Source: an uncultured Leptolyngbyaceae cyanobacterium (GTDB lineage: Bacteria; Cyanobacteriota; Cyanobacteriia; Leptolyngbyales; Leptolyngbyaceae). Taken from it: a stretch of DNA of 64,000 nucleotides. A model generated the notes under the pieces. The model ran no database searches. It worked only from the letters and a program-made list of their open reading frames with translations, and had not been told where the DNA came from. The translations under genes were made by a program, and so were the position numbers. Shown here one piece after another: positions 62,941-64,000 of this stretch; within the stretch, counting starts at the first letter, position 1; every line of letters begins with the position of its first letter. Location of the stretch: positions 27,393 through 91,392 of the forward strand of contig CALIDI010000047.1 in the NCBI GenBank assembly GCA_938023035.1, given 5' to 3'.

Positions 62941-63794
62941 GCCCCAATTTTTTGCTGAATCTCATTGGCCAGATTTCGGAATTCCTTAACAGAGTCCGAA
63001 TCACTATCAAACTCAAAGATCGACTTCGGATCAGGAATTTCCAGTTTTCCCATCGTCAGGGTTTGATTAATGCAATTTGACAGCACCACGCGCTCGTAAA
63101 TAACCGTATCAAAGATCGGAAAGCCATAGTGCTGGAGGGCCGTTTCTCGCTGCCGAGGAAATACATACTCCAGATACCGGGAATTCGTCATCACTTTCGA
63201 TGGTAGTACTCCCAATACATGCAAGGGCGCTTTGCCGATGCTGGCACGGGTTTCATTCACTTCCCCTACAAAGTTTTTGACATTGGCCAGCCCCTGGTTG
63301 GCGAAGGGCTTCATATCAGAAGGAATGATCAGATAGTCAGCCGCAATCAAGGCAATTTCAGCATAGAGATCCCTGGAGGGAGGAGCATCAATAATCACGA
63401 TGTCATAGTCGTCTTCCACGAGCTGGAGCTTAGTATTGAGGCGCAACCGGCTAGCGGCTAATCGGTTCAGCCGCTGTTGCTCATCAATCAGGGTGATGTG
63501 AGACGGGATGACATCAATTTCTGGAGTATTGAATTCTTTTGACTGACGAACGATCTCTGGGATGAAGTCAAAATCTCCAGCACTGATCACCTGCAGAATG
63601 TTTTTATCTTTGATGTCATCGTCTTCTTCAAACTGAAACTTAATCAATCCAGTTGCAAAAGTGGAGTTTGCCTGGGCGTCAATATCGACGAGCAAAACCC
63701 GTTTGCCTCGATTGCGGAAAGCCGCTGCTAGATTGACCGCTGTGGTAGTTTTGCCAACTCCGCCTTTGTTGTGATAAATCGCGATGGTTTTCAT
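62937..63794 (-). CDS. parA: ParA-family ATPase
   Basis: A 285-residue deviant Walker ATPase of the ParA/Soj/MinD superfamily. The deviant Walker A KGGVGKTTTAVNLAAA lies near the start (about residues 10-25), the A' motif VLLVDIDAQANS follows and the Walker B region is DYDIVIIDAPPSRDLYAE. It lacks an N-terminal HTH, so it is the small (type Ib or chromosomal) type. The ParB-like gene overlaps its stop. It is presumably a partition or positioning system for chromosome, plasmid-like DNA or a cellular cargo. No parS-like inverted repeats were recognised nearby. Confidence 0.92.
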   Translation of the reverse strand: MKTIAIYHNKGGVGKTTTAVNLAAAFRNRGKRVLLVDIDAQANSTFATGLIKFQFEEDDDIKDKNILQVISAGDFDFIPEIVRQSKEFNTPEIDVIPSHITLIDEQQRLNRLAASRLRLNTKLQLVEDDYDIVIIDAPPSRDLYAEIALIAADYLIIPSDMKPFANQGLANVKNFVGEVNETRASIGKAPLHVLGVLPSKVMTNSRYLEYVFPRQRETALQHYGFPIFDTVIYERVVLSNCINQTLTMGKLEIPDPKSIFEFDSDSDSVKEFRNLANEIQQKIGA

Positions 63795-63915
63795 CGAACA
63801 TTCTCTGTATCGTCTCTTACGTTATAGCCTTGACGGCATCGTTTAGGTATAGGGAAGCACGGCTTTGTTGCATGAATCAAGGAAGGCCAGTTTCCTCCCA
63901 GAAGCATGAGTGCAT

Positions 63916-64000
63916 TAGCTTTCAACCTTGTCGCTCTCTGGCTTGCCCAGTTGAATCATGCGATTGAGTGCCATACATTGCAAGAATAGTTCCACCGCTT
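63916..64000 (-). pseudogene. Possible degraded transposase tail (frameshifted, cut by window edge)
   Basis: On the minus strand from the right edge, one frame reads VELFLQCMALNR and then stops. A neighbouring frame continues MIQLGKPESDKVES to a stop at 63916. Joined, the peptide resembles C-termini of some cyanobacterial transposases, as I recall them, with a one-base loss at the junction near 63960. Only about 27 codons are visible, so this call is weak. Confidence 0.3.

Overview
The window is cyanobacterial chromosome, roughly half G+C. Three kinds of evidence support this. It carries genes specific to oxygenic phototrophs: plant-type ferredoxin, NdhO, a ferrochelatase with a C-terminal chlorophyll-binding helix, a biliverdin reductase close to Synechocystis BvdR, a PatD-like protein and a Calvin-type class II aldolase. 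It is rich in the cyanobacterial HIP1 octamer GCGATCGC. Many of its unrecognised genes look like families confined to cyanobacteria. I cannot name the genus. Intergenic regions rich in repeats and eukaryote-type kinases with WD40 repeats fit a large-genome filamentous or Leptolyngbya-like lineage, but that is inference.

Layout. 1-10.7 kb: end of pgm, a Nudix hydrolase, pyrF plus a secreted protein, fba, a minus-strand cluster (MerR regulator, DUF45 metallopeptidase, PPOX flavoprotein, small protein), mazG, a cax exchanger divergent from gloA, and a secreted protein. 10.7-28 kb: GH100 invertase, an S8 peptidase divergent from rpe, an unknown 430-residue protein, the (p)ppGpp synthetase/hydrolase, patD-like, an esterase and garR, separated by long repeat-rich spacers. 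24-28 kb is the least gene-dense part and holds a two-repeat CRISPR-like unit and a hairpin-rich stretch. 28-38 kb: a CDF-like protein lacking its metal ligands, a lipoate/octanoate ligase with a YbjN protein, a ferritin-like protein, a CSP41-like protein with a membrane-anchored F420-0 ligase-like protein, Uma2, ilvN, bvdR and petF. 38-52 kb: two Ser/Thr kinases, YqeY, prs, an AMIN/beta-lactamase-like protein, hemH and dus. 52-64 kb: a giant DUF1574/SGNH-like protein beside a secreted GH5-CBM2 glucanase, an MscS gene with an in-frame amber codon, an alkyltransferase-like protein, ndhO and a parA/parB-like pair.

Most genes are monocistronic or in pairs, so no single operon dominates. Coherent themes are carbon metabolism (pgm, fba, rpe, invertase, garR), nucleotide supply (pyrF, prs, mazG), tetrapyrrole and electron transport (hemH, bvdR, petF, ndhO) and surface polysaccharide (DUF1574, GH5-CBM2). 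The most notable non-genic signal is a set of short interspersed elements. Family A is about 160 bp with imperfect terminal inverted repeats; one copy is flanked by a perfect 9-bp target duplication, which marks it as a non-autonomous mobile element. Family B has GTTGCTGAAC-type ends. Family C is a two-copy block and family D is a hairpin found at gene 3' ends. The most notable protein oddity is a kinase with an insertion of about 107 residues between its catalytic loop and DFG motif. I found no tRNA, rRNA, intact transposase or cas gene.
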